Position numbers and translations under genes: made by a program | The notes under the pieces: model-generated | Told to the model about the DNA's origin: nothing | The model's input: only the letters and a program-made list of their open reading frames with translations | Database searches by the model: none | Shown here: positions 54,649 to 63,880 of the stretch, piece by piece | Numbering within the stretch: position 1 is the first letter of the stretch | Layout: each line of letters opens with the position of its first letter | DNA from: Neobacillus rhizosphaerae | GTDB taxonomy: Bacteria > Bacillota > Bacilli > Bacillales > Cytobacillaceae | Length of the DNA: 64,000 nucleotides | Direction of reading: 5' to 3' | Assembly (NCBI RefSeq): GCF_937468385.1 | Contig: NZ_CALBWS010000005.1 | Span: 62,001-126,000 of the forward strand

Positions 54649-54972
54649 TTATTTCACCCTTCATTTCTAGTTTTTGGAATGAGTTACGGATGACTTTATG
54701 TCATAATAATTAATGCCTTAAATAGGCCAAAGAACCTAGAAAAATAAAAAATATACAATAATCATATAGTATCTGGATAAATTAATATACATGAAATTAA
54801 GAAATATGAATGACAATTCTGAGATTATGGTTTCTACGTTGGGCGGAGAGTGAACACTTTCTGCCTTTTTATGTGCTGAATCATTTTTTTTGTCAAAAAA
54901 AAGCCATATGTTTAATGTGTGAACTCTATTGTTGGTATGAAAAGTATGATTTATCCTACATAGGAGAGGTGA
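54649..54972. other. AT-rich divergent promoter region
   Basis: About 320 bases between hemAT and the AbrB-like gene. Short overlapping open frames on both strands here look accidental; nothing else recognised. Confidence 0.4.
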
Positions 54973-55254
54973 GTGATGATGATGAATCATGGGAAAATTT
55001 TTGGAACAACGAGTATGGGTGAAAGAGGCCAGGTGGTTATTCCATCAGAAGCAAGAGAGGAATTAGGGATTAAGTCTGGAGAGAAGTTTGTTGTTTTTGG
55101 GGATGCCCATAAGGGAACGGTTATCTTGGTAAAATCAGAGATTATGAACAAGTTTGCTAATTTCTTTTTTAACAAGTCGAAGAGATTCGAGAAAATCGCC
55201 AAAGAGATTTTTGATAAAACAGACAGTGAAATAGAAGAAGAGGAAAGAGAATAA
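54973..55254 (+). CDS. AbrB/SpoVT-like DNA-binding protein
   Basis: A 93-residue protein. The N-terminal swapped-hairpin DNA-binding fold is clear (SMGERGQVVIPSEAREELGI...KSGEKFVVFGD). The C-terminal 40 residues are helical and charged (FANFFFNKSKRFEKIAKEIFD). It starts with several consecutive ATG codons behind GGAGAGGTGA. It lies 77 bases before a UbiB-family kinase gene, and AbrB-like/UbiB pairs suggest an operon where this protein regulates its partner. Target unknown. Confidence 0.85.
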   Translation: MMMMNHGKIFGTTSMGERGQVVIPSEAREELGIKSGEKFVVFGDAHKGTVILVKSEIMNKFANFFFNKSKRFEKIAKEIFDKTDSEIEEEERE

Positions 55255-55331
55255 TTGATTGTAGTCGTAAAGCAGGGAGAATACCACGCAGGCTTGTCCC
55301 GTGGAGCTATCAATGAGAGGAGAGGACAAGG

Positions 55332-57011
55332 ATGCGTGAAATGACACGCTTACTTTTCAACAAGAGATTTCGTAAAACGTTTTTGATGTTTATCGGGTTC
55401 TTTATCCAGTTTTGGTGGCTAGGAAAAACAAAGAAGTTTTTGCATAAAGAAAAAGCTCTCCAAAAATCAAGAGCTATCTATACTTCCCAAGCGAAAAAGT
55501 TCGCGCGGGTTGCAGTAGAAATGGGCGGCCTCATTATTAAACTAGGTCAATTTGTCAGTTCAAGGGTGGATATTTTACCAAAGGAATATACCGATATTTT
55601 AGCAGAGCTGCAGGACTCGGTAGCCCCCGTTGAATCAGAGATTGCCGTTAATCGAATCGAAGAGGAGCTATCTGGAAGTGTTTCCGAATTGTTTGCTTCC
55701 TTTGATCCAGCTCCAGTTGCAGCAGCATCGTTAGGACAAGTGCATAAAGCCGTTTTGAAAAATGGCGAGAAGGTTGCTGTTAAAGTGATGCGTCCTGGAA
55801 TCGAGGCAACGGTTTCTCTTGATTTGGCCACGTTAAAGGTACTTATTGCCTTTGCTAGACGCTTTACAAAGGTAGCGAGATTTGTCGATTTAAACGACGT
55901 CTATGACGAATTTGAAGAGGTGATAATGGAAGAACTAGATTATATTAAGGAGGCAGGCAATATCAAATCTTTTCAAGCTTCCTTTCGTGAATTTCCAGGT
56001 GTCACCACGCCGAAGGTCCATTGGGAGCTAACCACTTGTAGAGTGCTGGTTATGGAATTTATTGAAGGTGTAAAAATAAATGAAATAGATAAACTCGAAG
56101 GGGCTTCTATTAATAAGAAGAAAATAGCGTCTATTCTTTATTTGTCGTATTTAAAGCAATTATTAGAGGATGGTTTCTTTCATGCAGACCCGCATCCTGG
56201 CAACCTGTTAGTAAAAAAGGACGGTACTATTTGCTATATTGATTTTGGCATGGTCGGCAAGGTTTCAGATGGATTGAAGGAAAACATGGTTAAGCTTGCA
56301 ATGTCCATCTACCTGAAGGATGCTGGTGGGATTGTGGAGGCGTTCGCTGATCTTGGATTTTTGAGAAAACAAGCAGATAAGGCGGCGTTATCTAAGAATG
56401 TAAAAGTGATTCTTTCTGGTTTTTCCGAAGGTGGTTTTAACATTGACAAAATCAATAATGAGGGGTTCCTTGAGGAATTACGTGAATTTCTTTATGAGCA
56501 GCCGTTTCAAATTCCTTCGAGGATGACCTTTTTAGGCAAGGCAATTGTCACTGTGTTTAGTATTTGCAACGGGCTAGACAAGGATTTTAACATCGTGGCG
56601 AATACGAAGCCGTATGTGGAGGAGATCATGAGCAGTGGAACCGGTAATCCCGCTAGAGAGACGGTGCTTGATCAAGTCAAAAATACTTTCTTAAAAGTAA
56701 TCCCTGCGTCGAGAAAAGTGTTTCATTTAGTAGACCAGCTTGAATCAGGTGAAATTGGAATGAAACCTTCTTATGCATTTGAAAAAAATCTACGGGAGCA
56801 CCTTGCCTTCCAAACGAGAAAGATTATTTTCGCGCTATTTGGGACTGGATTATTGATTTCCGGTGCACAAATTATCGCAGTGAACGATATGGCAGGAATG
56901 ATTATGATGGTCTGCGGCGGTTTCATAACGATTTTGCAAGCAGGCAGGAGATCTTCTACAAGAAGAAGAAGGGCCCATCCAAGGCCTCCCTTTATGAGTG
57001 TGAAGGAATAA
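55332..57011 (+). CDS. ABC1/UbiB family atypical kinase
   Basis: A 559-residue protein of the UbiB/ADCK family. The KxGQ motif is in IIKLGQFVSSRVDILPKEY near residue 75, the alanine-rich nucleotide loop AAASLGQVHKAVL near residue 136, the lysine VAVKVMRPG, and the catalytic loop FHADPHPGNLL with YIDFGMVG. Two hydrophobic segments near the C-terminus (ALFGTGLLISGAQIIAV and MIMMVCGGFITIL) should anchor it in the membrane. Related proteins support quinone biosynthesis or lipid handling; bacilli make menaquinone, so the exact role here is open. GGAGAGGACAAGG precedes the ATG. Confidence 0.93.
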   Translation: MREMTRLLFNKRFRKTFLMFIGFFIQFWWLGKTKKFLHKEKALQKSRAIYTSQAKKFARVAVEMGGLIIKLGQFVSSRVDILPKEYTDILAELQDSVAPVESEIAVNRIEEELSGSVSELFASFDPAPVAAASLGQVHKAVLKNGEKVAVKVMRPGIEATVSLDLATLKVLIAFARRFTKVARFVDLNDVYDEFEEVIMEELDYIKEAGNIKSFQASFREFPGVTTPKVHWELTTCRVLVMEFIEGVKINEIDKLEGASINKKKIASILYLSYLKQLLEDGFFHADPHPGNLLVKKDGTICYIDFGMVGKVSDGLKENMVKLAMSIYLKDAGGIVEAFADLGFLRKQADKAALSKNVKVILSGFSEGGFNIDKINNEGFLEELREFLYEQPFQIPSRMTFLGKAIVTVFSICNGLDKDFNIVANTKPYVEEIMSSGTGNPARETVLDQVKNTFLKVIPASRKVFHLVDQLESGEIGMKPSYAFEKNLREHLAFQTRKIIFALFGTGLLISGAQIIAVNDMAGMIMMVCGGFITILQAGRRSSTRRRRAHPRPPFMSVKE

Positions 57012-57060
57012 TCGGAGGAGCGGAGCTTTTAATTCACCCTCCTTATATCGATAAATGCAA

Positions 57061-57110
57061 AAACCACGGAAATCTGTCAGACAAGATAATCGTGGTTTCT
57101 TCTTTTTTTT
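57061..57110 (+). terminator. Intrinsic terminator after the UbiB gene
   Basis: AAACCACG pairs with CGTGGTTT and a T-rich tail (CTTCTTTTTTTT) follows. Confidence 0.8.
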
Positions 57111-57220
57111 CGCAGGGCTTTAAAGACTAACCTGTATCCTATCATCTCTTTTTACTACATGCGATAATTTAGATGTTTTTTTGTATCAGGATGATTGTCT
57201 CTAGTTTTTCGTTTCTATTT

Positions 57221-57988
57221 TTAACCAATCCAGTCGCAGTTTTCTGGATGATCCAAGTCCATATACCGCGGTATCGTGCCGTCAGCTACTTCTCCATCAG
57301 GGTGCAGATAGTAGTGGCGGATTGGTTTCAGGTCATGATCCAACTCATAGACGAGCGGAATGCTGTTGGGAATATTTAGACTTGCCACGCCATCATCAGG
57401 GATGTGATCAAGATATTTTACTAGTGCCCGTAACGTATTTCCATGTGCGGAGACGATGACATGTTTGTTTTCTATTAAGTCAGGAACAATCTGTTGCTGC
57501 CAATAAACTAATGCGCGTTTTTCGGTATCGAGCAAACTTTCCGTTAGAGGGATATTTTCTGGGCCGATTCCTCTATATTTACGGTCGGATTGGTCGCATG
57601 CGTGTTTCTCTTGAGAAATGGCTGGCGGCCGGACACTGGCTGACCTCCGCCACTCATTGACCTGTTCTTCCCCGTATTGTGAAATGATCTCGTCTTTGTT
57701 CATCCCCTGCAAGGCTCCATAGTGTCTTTCATTTAACCGCCAGGATTTTTGGGTGGGAATCCACATTAAATCCATTTCATGAAGCAGAATCCATAGCGTC
57801 CGAATCGCACGTTTGAGAACAGAGGTATGAGCGACGTCAAAGGTAAATCCATGCTTTGCTAAAATTTCCCCTGCCTCCCGTGCCCCTTTATAGCCATCAT
57901 CGGTGAGATCAATATCCACCCACCCGGTAAATCGATTTTCAAGATTATAAAGACTTTGACCATGACGAATAAAAACAAGCTTTTTCAA
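57221..57988 (-). CDS. gpmA: Phosphoglycerate mutase, 2,3-bisphosphoglycerate-dependent
   Basis: A 255-residue histidine-phosphatase-fold enzyme interconverting 3- and 2-phosphoglycerate. The catalytic histidine is in [18 protein letters not shown], acid residue in [12 protein letters not shown], and the second histidine in [16 protein letters not shown]. The usual RHGES-WN is RHGQSLYN, and the region after RRSA is shorter in identity to the family ([16 protein letters not shown]), so it is a somewhat divergent member. Bacilli rely mainly on the cofactor-independent enzyme, so this is probably an accessory copy. Confidence 0.9.
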   Translation of the reverse strand: MKKLVFIRHGQSLYNLENRFTGWVDIDLTDDGYKGAREAGEILAKHGFTFDVAHTSVLKRAIRTLWILLHEMDLMWIPTQKSWRLNERHYGALQGMNKDEIISQYGEEQVNEWRRSASVRPPAISQEKHACDQSDRKYRGIGPENIPLTESLLDTEKRALVYWQQQIVPDLIENKHVIVSAHGNTLRALVKYLDHIPDDGVASLNIPNSIPLVYELDHDLKPIRHYYLHPDGEVADGTIPRYMDLDHPENCDWIG

Positions 57989-58067
57989 CTTAGATCACCT
58001 GAATTAGTTTTTATTCAGTATGTGCATAAATGGTGCCTGACACTCGTTAATAGAGAGATTTTCCCGT

Positions 58068-59369
58068 TTAATGCTGCAAAAAGGCGAGTTGAATAAAGAA
58101 TAAGATGGCAAATACATAAAGAAGCGGATGAATTTCACGCCATTTTCCTTTTGCCAACTTTAGAATCGGATAGCTGATGAAACCGAGTGCAATCCCCGTT
58201 GAAATACTGGAAGTAAGCGGCATGCTTAGAATTGTCAAGAACGCAGGGAAGGCCTCGTCAAGTTCATCCCAGCGAATTTTTGCGATGCTGCCCATCATCA
58301 GGCTACCGACAATGATCAACGCAGGTGCGGTAATGGCGGGAAGTCCTGACACAGCACTAACGAGCGGCCCAAAGAAAGCGGCGAGAATAAACAGTACAGC
58401 TACTGTTAGGGAAGTTAAACCAGTCCTGCCACCAGCGGCGACACCTGATGTCGATTCAATATAGGCCGTTGTCGGACTCGTTCCAAACATCGCGCCAACA
58501 GCAGTAGCAATTGAATCGGAGAGAAGTGCTTTGCGTGCCCGGGGCAGCTTGTTATTTTTCATTAAACCAGCTTGGTTTGCGACACCAATCATCGTTCCGG
58601 TAGTATCAAAAATCGTTACTAATATAAAGGAAAAAACAACGGCGTAAAGGCTGTGGTGAATCACATCGGTCATCGCTGTCAATGGATTAGCGACAATAAG
58701 TCCTTCGGGAAGCGTAGGAAAACCAATGAATCCTTTATCAAATTTAAGCTGACCAGTAAAGAAGGCAATTACTCCCGTGATGATCATGCCAAAAAATAAA
58801 GCACCGTTGACCCTTAGCGCCATTAATATAAGTGTGATAGCAAGCCCTATTAACGTCAAAACGGCTAATGGGGTATGAAGATCTCCTAGACCAACGAGAT
58901 TGGTCGGGTGGGCGGTGATAATTTTTGTTAAGCGTAGACTGATAAAAGCAATAAATAGGCCGATACCTGCTGTAATCCCGTGCTTGAGGTTTTCCGGGAT
59001 GGCCTCAATTAATTTTTCCCTTAGCGGGGTTAAGGATAAAATGACAAAAATAATCCCAGCAATAAAGACAGCAGCAAAGGCTGTTTGGTAGCTAATCCCC
59101 TGATGACCGCCGACGACAGAATAGGCAAAGTAGGCGTTTAATCCCATTCCGGGTGCGATGGCGATTGGATAGTTTGCAAACAATGCCATCCAAAGTGTTC
59201 CGACAACCGCGGCAATGATGGTTGCTGTAAATACTTGATTAAATGGAACGCCAGCATCGGCAAGTATAACTGGGTTTACCACTACAATATAAACCATCGT
59301 GAAAAAAGTGGTGATGCCCGCTATGAGTTCTGTTTTTACATTTGTATGATTTTCTTTGAGTTTAAACAT
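58068..59369 (-). CDS. Purine permease (AzgA-like NCS2 family)
   Basis: A 433-residue permease with about twelve to fourteen hydrophobic segments. Family marks are ELIAGITTFFTMVYIVVVNP, APGMGLNAYFAYSV, TTFDTTGTMIGV-like FDTTGTMIGVANQAG and TSPTTAYIESTSGVAAGGRTG. It resembles the hypoxanthine/guanine (PbuG) and adenine permeases; which purine is not clear. GGAGGAACTACG precedes the ATG. I looked for a purine riboswitch upstream and found none. Confidence 0.92.
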   Translation of the reverse strand: MFKLKENHTNVKTELIAGITTFFTMVYIVVVNPVILADAGVPFNQVFTATIIAAVVGTLWMALFANYPIAIAPGMGLNAYFAYSVVGGHQGISYQTAFAAVFIAGIIFVILSLTPLREKLIEAIPENLKHGITAGIGLFIAFISLRLTKIITAHPTNLVGLGDLHTPLAVLTLIGLAITLILMALRVNGALFFGMIITGVIAFFTGQLKFDKGFIGFPTLPEGLIVANPLTAMTDVIHHSLYAVVFSFILVTIFDTTGTMIGVANQAGLMKNNKLPRARKALLSDSIATAVGAMFGTSPTTAYIESTSGVAAGGRTGLTSLTVAVLFILAAFFGPLVSAVSGLPAITAPALIIVGSLMMGSIAKIRWDELDEAFPAFLTILSMPLTSSISTGIALGFISYPILKLAKGKWREIHPLLYVFAILFFIQLAFLQH

Positions 59370-59521
59370 CGTAGTTCCTCCATAAAACCGAACGTTTTTT
59401 TAACAACTTATATATATTATTCGTTTTTTAGTTATTTTTCAATAGGTAATTTTATTGTATCCATTTTTTTGCCGGTCACTCCTAGTATGTTGTCAAAGCT
59501 CGGAACTGTACTTTACTTCAG

Positions 59522-59556
59522 AAAAAAACCACCCTGTTGAAAGCAGCAGGGTGGTT
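59522..59556 (-). terminator. Intrinsic terminator after alaT
   Basis: On the minus strand AACCACCCTG pairs with CAGGGTGGTT and a run of seven T residues follows. Confidence 0.9.
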
Positions 59557-59622
59557 GTGTGAAATCGGTAAACGATTCAGGCAAAGGTTCGTTTTATCTA
59601 TTTTTATAGTCAATTCGTTATG

Positions 59623-60834
59623 TTAATAGTAAATGGATTCTCCCACATGGTTATTACTGGATACACCTTTCGCTTCAATAAACCTCTGCATGCGTTTCAG
59701 TGCTTCCTGAAGCTGCGGCATAGAGGAGGCGTAAGAGCAACGAATATAGCCTTCGCCGCTTTCGCCAAACACATTGCCGGGAACGACCGCTACTTTTTCC
59801 TTCATTAGCAGCTCTTCGGCAAATTGTTCGGATGTAAGTCGAGTTGCCCTTATCGAAGGGAACACGTAGAAGGCACCGCCGGGGGTATGGCAGTCCAAGC
59901 CGATGTTGTTCAGTGTTTGGACAACATAATTTCGCCGTCTTCGGTAGCTTTTTTGCATTGATTCCACTTCGTGAAACGTGTTGCGAAGCGCTTCAATTGC
60001 ACCGTATTGCAACATAGTGGGAGCACACATCGTCGTGTATTGGAAAATTTTCAGCATAACCTCGACCAATTCCTTAGGAGCCGCAAGCATCCCCAAGCGC
60101 CAGCCCGTCATCGCAAATCCTTTGGAAAAACCGTTGATTAAAATCGTTCTCTCATACATGCCGTCGATGGAGGCGAAGCTTGTAAAAGTTTCATCATAGG
60201 TCAATTCAGCATAAATTTCGTCGGAAACGACAAGTAAATCGTGCTTGTTAATCATTTTTGCGATTTCTATAAGCTCCGTTTCGTTTAAAGAAGTGCCGGT
60301 AGGATTGTTTGGAAAACAGAGCAAAATGGCTTTCGTTTTTTCGGTAATCGCCTGTTCTATTTGTTCTGGAGTCACTTTAAAGCCATTTTCAGCTGAGGTT
60401 GAAACAGCTATCGGTTTCCCGCCGGCTAATGAAACCAGGGGTGCATAGGATACAAACGCCGGTTCGACAATCAATACCTCATCACCCTGGTTTAAAATTG
60501 CCCGGAAGGCTAGATCGATCGCCTGGCTTGCTCCGACTGTGACAATAATTTGATTTTTCGCGTCGTACTCTACGCTAAATCTTGTCCTCAGATAGATGGA
60601 GATTTCCTCCCTCAATTCCAGCAAACCGGCGTTAGCGGTATAGGAAGTAAAACCTTGCTCCATTGATAAAATGGCGGCTTCGCGTATATTCCAAGGGGTG
60701 ATGAAGTCTGGTTCACCGACACCTAGAGAAATTACGTCTTTCATACCGGCGGCGAGGTCGAAAAATTTTCTTATGCCGGAGGGCTGCAGCACCTTAGCCG
60801 TTTGTGAAATATAGTGGGCATAGTCGTTTTTCAT
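59623..60834 (-). CDS. alaT: Class I aminotransferase (alanine transaminase type)
   Basis: A 403-residue fold-type I PLP aminotransferase. The region VISLGVGEPDFITPWNIREA, the FPNNPTGT motif, DEIYAELTYD, the PLP lysine in INGFSKGFAMTGWRLG near residue 240 and the arginine in GYIRCSYASS are present. The gene is preceded by an overlapping Lrp/AsnC regulator, the same order as alaR-alaT (yugG-yugH) of Bacillus subtilis, where it is the main alanine transaminase. Its ATG overlaps the regulator stop by 4 bases. A strong terminator follows. Confidence 0.92.
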   Translation of the reverse strand: MKNDYAHYISQTAKVLQPSGIRKFFDLAAGMKDVISLGVGEPDFITPWNIREAAILSMEQGFTSYTANAGLLELREEISIYLRTRFSVEYDAKNQIIVTVGASQAIDLAFRAILNQGDEVLIVEPAFVSYAPLVSLAGGKPIAVSTSAENGFKVTPEQIEQAITEKTKAILLCFPNNPTGTSLNETELIEIAKMINKHDLLVVSDEIYAELTYDETFTSFASIDGMYERTILINGFSKGFAMTGWRLGMLAAPKELVEVMLKIFQYTTMCAPTMLQYGAIEALRNTFHEVESMQKSYRRRRNYVVQTLNNIGLDCHTPGGAFYVFPSIRATRLTSEQFAEELLMKEKVAVVPGNVFGESGEGYIRCSYASSMPQLQEALKRMQRFIEAKGVSSNNHVGESIYY

Positions 60835-61337
60835 GGTGAAACCACCATTCGTCGGTCTTTATCGTCAGCCCCGCTGTCAAAAATCACGCCATCATGTTTG
60901 TATTTTTTCAACATGAAATGGGTGGTGGTGGAGACGACGTTTTCAATTGTTGATAGTTTCTCCGATACAAATGCAGCGATTTGGTTCATCGTTTTTCCTT
61001 CAATGGTGATGGATAAATCATAAGCACCGGACATGAGATACAAAGAGGACACTTCAGGAAAACGGTAAATTCTCTCGGCGACCTCATCAAAGCCTACTCC
61101 CCGTTTCGGTGTTACCTTTACATCAATCATGGCAACGATGTTTTCTTGTCCCTCCACCTTGGTCCAATCAATTAAGGTTGGGTAACTCATAATAATTTTC
61201 TCGTCTTCTAGCTTTTTGATAGTGTTTTGGATTGTTTCTTCACTTGTCATGGCCATTAGGGCAATCGTTTCTACGGGTACCTTATGGTTTTCTTCGATTA
61301 TTTTTAAAATCTCCAGCTCTTCACTGCTCAGTTTCAT
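60831..61337 (-). CDS. alaR: Lrp/AsnC family regulator of alaT
   Basis: A 168-residue regulator with an N-terminal helix-turn-helix (LSSEELEILKIIEENHKVPVETI) and a C-terminal RAM ligand-binding domain (VAMIDVKVTPKRGVGFDEVA, LYLMSGAYDLSITIEG). Overlapping alaT by four bases, it is very likely AlaR, which regulates its own operon in response to alanine in Bacillus subtilis. GGAGGCTGGG stands before the ATG on the minus strand. Confidence 0.92.
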   Translation of the reverse strand: MKLSSEELEILKIIEENHKVPVETIALMAMTSEETIQNTIKKLEDEKIIMSYPTLIDWTKVEGQENIVAMIDVKVTPKRGVGFDEVAERIYRFPEVSSLYLMSGAYDLSITIEGKTMNQIAAFVSEKLSTIENVVSTTTHFMLKKYKHDGVIFDSGADDKDRRMVVSP

Positions 61338-61510
61338 TTCTTCCCAGCCTCCTCAAAAAATCAACAACTCTCATTGTTGATTTTAATAGAGATGACCATG
61401 AGAACTCAATTAAAAAATTGTTTTTATACGGAGATTTAGCTTTAATGACTATTTGGACATGGTGGTGCATATTTTTAATATACGAGCTTTCGAAGATAGA
61501 GGAGATTGCA

Positions 61511-61972
61511 ATGGCAAAAAAGTCTGCTCCATTCAAAGGATTAATCATCGGGATTTTATTGGTTGCTGGCCTTTTTCTAGTGTTTCAGTTTGTGAGGGTT
61601 TCCCCAGATCAACAAGCAAAGGCGGTTGTCGATGAGTTTTATCGCTATGAACAGGAGGGGGATTTCTCTAAATCATGGGCTTTATTTCATTCAGCGATGA
61701 AGAAAAAGTTCCCGAAGGGCGGGTACATTCAGGATCGAGCACATGTGTTTATGACTCATTTTGGGGTGGAAAGCTTTACGTATACAGCTGGTAAGCCAGA
61801 AAAAATAAAGAAATGGAAAATGTATAAAAACGGTCCAGCACTGGAGAATGTTTATAAGATCCTTGTTACTCAAACCTACAAAGGAAAGTACGGCAATTTT
61901 GACTTGAAGCAGGAGGTCTTTGTCGTGAAGGATAAGGATGAGTGGCGGATTGTTTGGGATTATAACCAATAA
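61511..61972 (+). CDS. Membrane-anchored NTF2-like hypothetical protein
   Basis: A 153-residue protein. A single N-terminal membrane segment (GLIIGILLVAGLFLVFQFV) is followed by a soluble domain of about 120 residues (AKAVVDEFYRYEQEGDFSKS...EWRIVWDY) whose pattern matches the NTF2-like/DUF4878 fold. The frame is open from 61232 across the alaR promoter, but GGAG before ATG 61511 marks the start. It is divergent from alaR. Function unknown. Confidence 0.8.
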   Translation: MAKKSAPFKGLIIGILLVAGLFLVFQFVRVSPDQQAKAVVDEFYRYEQEGDFSKSWALFHSAMKKKFPKGGYIQDRAHVFMTHFGVESFTYTAGKPEKIKKWKMYKNGPALENVYKILVTQTYKGKYGNFDLKQEVFVVKDKDEWRIVWDYNQ

Positions 61973-62014
61973 GAGAATTCGATATTTAGTGATGAATTGA
62001 TTTTGTTCAATTTG

Positions 62015-62047
62015 AAAGAGAATCCTTTTCGGGGATTCTTTATTTTT
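62015..62047 (+). terminator. Intrinsic terminator
   Basis: GAATCC/GGATTC hairpin around the TTTTC loop region, followed by TTTATTTTT. Confidence 0.7.
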
Positions 62048-62087
62048 GTCTAATTCTATAATATCACTGTGGACATATTGCTCCCTT

Positions 62088-62198
62088 TTATAAAAAATGA
62101 ATAATAATTTTTAGCCAGCCGAAAAACGCGATCCATAATGGAATACTTAAGGTTGTCCCCCATATTAACCCAATGAAAAAATTCTCCTGTTTTTCCAT
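62088..62198 (-). CDS. Small membrane protein (36 residues)
   Basis: The frame from ATG 62198 gives a 36-residue protein, MEKQENFFIGLIWGTTLS then a continuous hydrophobic stretch with Trp, ending KIIIHFL. An AGGGGTG ribosome site stands at the correct distance. The longer frame to 62300 lacks one. One membrane helix is predicted. Function unknown. Confidence 0.5.
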   Translation of the reverse strand: MEKQENFFIGLIWGTTLSIPLWIAFFGWLKIIIHFL

Positions 62199-62440
62199 GA
62201 TATTCACCCCTAGTGAAAAGTTGAAAGCTATTAAAACGTCGTTCATCAGTATGGTCTGAAATAAGGAAAAAAAATCTCTCTTCACAAGAACAACAAGCAT
62301 ATGGGGCAGTCGATTGTTGAAATTCTACTTCCGGGTTAGACATCCCTTTTTTTCTAAAGATATCAAATGACAGCGGGAAAAAAAGGAGAAGCATGTCGGA
62401 AACAAAAAAATAATTTCGACAGATTGTGAGTGGTCCAATT

Positions 62441-62455
62441 TAGTGCCTGACACCC
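62441..62455. repeat. GTGCCTGACACC dispersed repeat
   Basis: TAGTGCCTGACACCC. The same near-palindrome occurs at 58031-58044, 63574-63587 (as GTGCCTGCCAC) and 63618-63632. It is a short repeat common in Bacillaceae intergenic regions. Confidence 0.6.
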
Positions 62456-62588
62456 ATTGACGGTATTTTCCACTAAAATGGAATCGATATATAGGGGTTC
62501 TTTTGGACCGTGTTTGTAACAAGATGTCCTTTCGTTAACATGTTATAATGGAGAAAGTAAATGAAATTCTAGCTAAGGGGAAATGAAT

Positions 62589-63560
62589 ATGATTCTCGTT
62601 GTTGGCGGGGCTGGTTACATCGGTAGCCATCTTGTGAAGGAATTAGTTGAAAAAGAAAAGGTCGTTGTGCTGGACAACCTGTCTACCGGACACCGTGCGG
62701 CAGTTGATAGCCGAGCTATTTTTGTAATGGGCGATCTCGGCAATGAGGATGACCTGCAAATGGTCTTTAGAAGCTATCCCATCAAGGCGGTTATGCATTT
62801 TGCAGCTAATAGCTTGGTTGGGGAATCCGTGGTCAATCCCTTGAAATATTATCAAAATAATGTTGCCTCTACTTTAACCTTATTAAAGGTTATGGAGAAA
62901 TTTAAGGTGAAAAACTTTATTTTTTCCTCCACTGCTGCTACCTATGGAATTCCTGAGGTGGATGTTATTGATGAAAAAACGAAAACGGCACCCATTAATC
63001 CTTATGGTCATTCCAAGCTGATGGTGGAGCAAATCCTGGCTGATTTTTCAAAAGCATATGGCTTGAATTATGTTGTGCTTCGTTATTTTAATGCAGCCGG
63101 TGCCCATGAATCCACTGTTATTGGCGAAAGCCATGATCCGGAAACGCACTTAATTCCGATTGTTCTGCAACAGCTTTTAGGTCAGCGGGAAAAAGTGTCT
63201 GTTTTTGGCTCTGATTATGATACGGCGGACGGTACTTGTATACGTGATTACATTCATGTCACTGATTTAGCAGCTGCCCACATTCTCGCACTAGAGGCAC
63301 TTTTAGCAGGAAAGAAATCGGCTGAAATCTATAATCTCGGCAATGGTCTAGGGTATTCAGTAAAAGAAGTCATTGAAACATGCGAAAAAGTTACAGGTGT
63401 GAAGGCGAATGTCGAAATGGCCGACCGCCGTGCAGGCGATCCGGCAAGGCTCGTAGCTTCATCGGCGAAAATCTTTTCAGAGCTAGGCTGGAAGGCGGAA
63501 CGGAATCTAGAACGGATCATCGCAAATGCGTGGAAATGGCACCAAAATCAACAATATTAA
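62589..63560 (+). CDS. galE: UDP-glucose 4-epimerase
   Basis: A 323-residue extended SDR. NAD-binding GGAGYIGSHL near residue 7, SSTAATYG, the catalytic YGHSKLMVEQ, and RYFNAAGAH...HLIPIVLQ are the GalE signatures. It interconverts UDP-glucose and UDP-galactose for envelope sugars. Of two in-frame ATG codons, 62589 has AAGGGG at eight bases while 62583 has it at two, so 62589 is used. It is monocistronic with a terminator that carries the GTGCCTGACACC repeat. Confidence 0.94.
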   Translation: MILVVGGAGYIGSHLVKELVEKEKVVVLDNLSTGHRAAVDSRAIFVMGDLGNEDDLQMVFRSYPIKAVMHFAANSLVGESVVNPLKYYQNNVASTLTLLKVMEKFKVKNFIFSSTAATYGIPEVDVIDEKTKTAPINPYGHSKLMVEQILADFSKAYGLNYVVLRYFNAAGAHESTVIGESHDPETHLIPIVLQQLLGQREKVSVFGSDYDTADGTCIRDYIHVTDLAAAHILALEALLAGKKSAEIYNLGNGLGYSVKEVIETCEKVTGVKANVEMADRRAGDPARLVASSAKIFSELGWKAERNLERIIANAWKWHQNQQY

Positions 63561-63604
63561 TGACGTTGCCATAGATGGTGCCTGCCACTATCATTGGATT
63601 TGTA

Positions 63605-63659
63605 AAAAAATGGAAAATGGTGCCTGACACCCAAGTCAAGCACTATTTTCCATTTTTTA
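63605..63659 (+). terminator. Terminator after galE built on a dispersed repeat
   Basis: AAAAATGGAAAATGGTGC pairs with GCACTATTTTCCATTTTT. The loop contains the TGCCTGACACC repeat. The remainder of the 63561-63880 gap shows nothing else. Confidence 0.7.
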
Positions 63660-63880
63660 TCGTTTATTCGTTAATAAAAATCAACGCTGTGGATACTTGT
63701 ATGGGAAAGCATGAATAGAAAATTCCTTCGAAAAAGGAAATGCTCAACAGCTTCGTTTGTTGAAGGAATTCAATATTTCGACATATTTGCGAATAATAAA
63801 GTTATTTACCTCGCGAGTGAACTTGAGTATTCTTTTTAATGAGAACTTATCTTTTTTATATGTTGAAAGGCAGTGGGACT

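Noticed and set aside
54810..55022. 70-residue frame overlapping the AbrB-like gene
   Set aside because: Cys/Trp-rich, no ribosome site, overlaps the start of a clear AbrB-type gene in another frame.
59370..59525. Purine riboswitch expected before the purine permease
   Set aside because: The leader lacks the conserved purine-aptamer loops and stem pattern.
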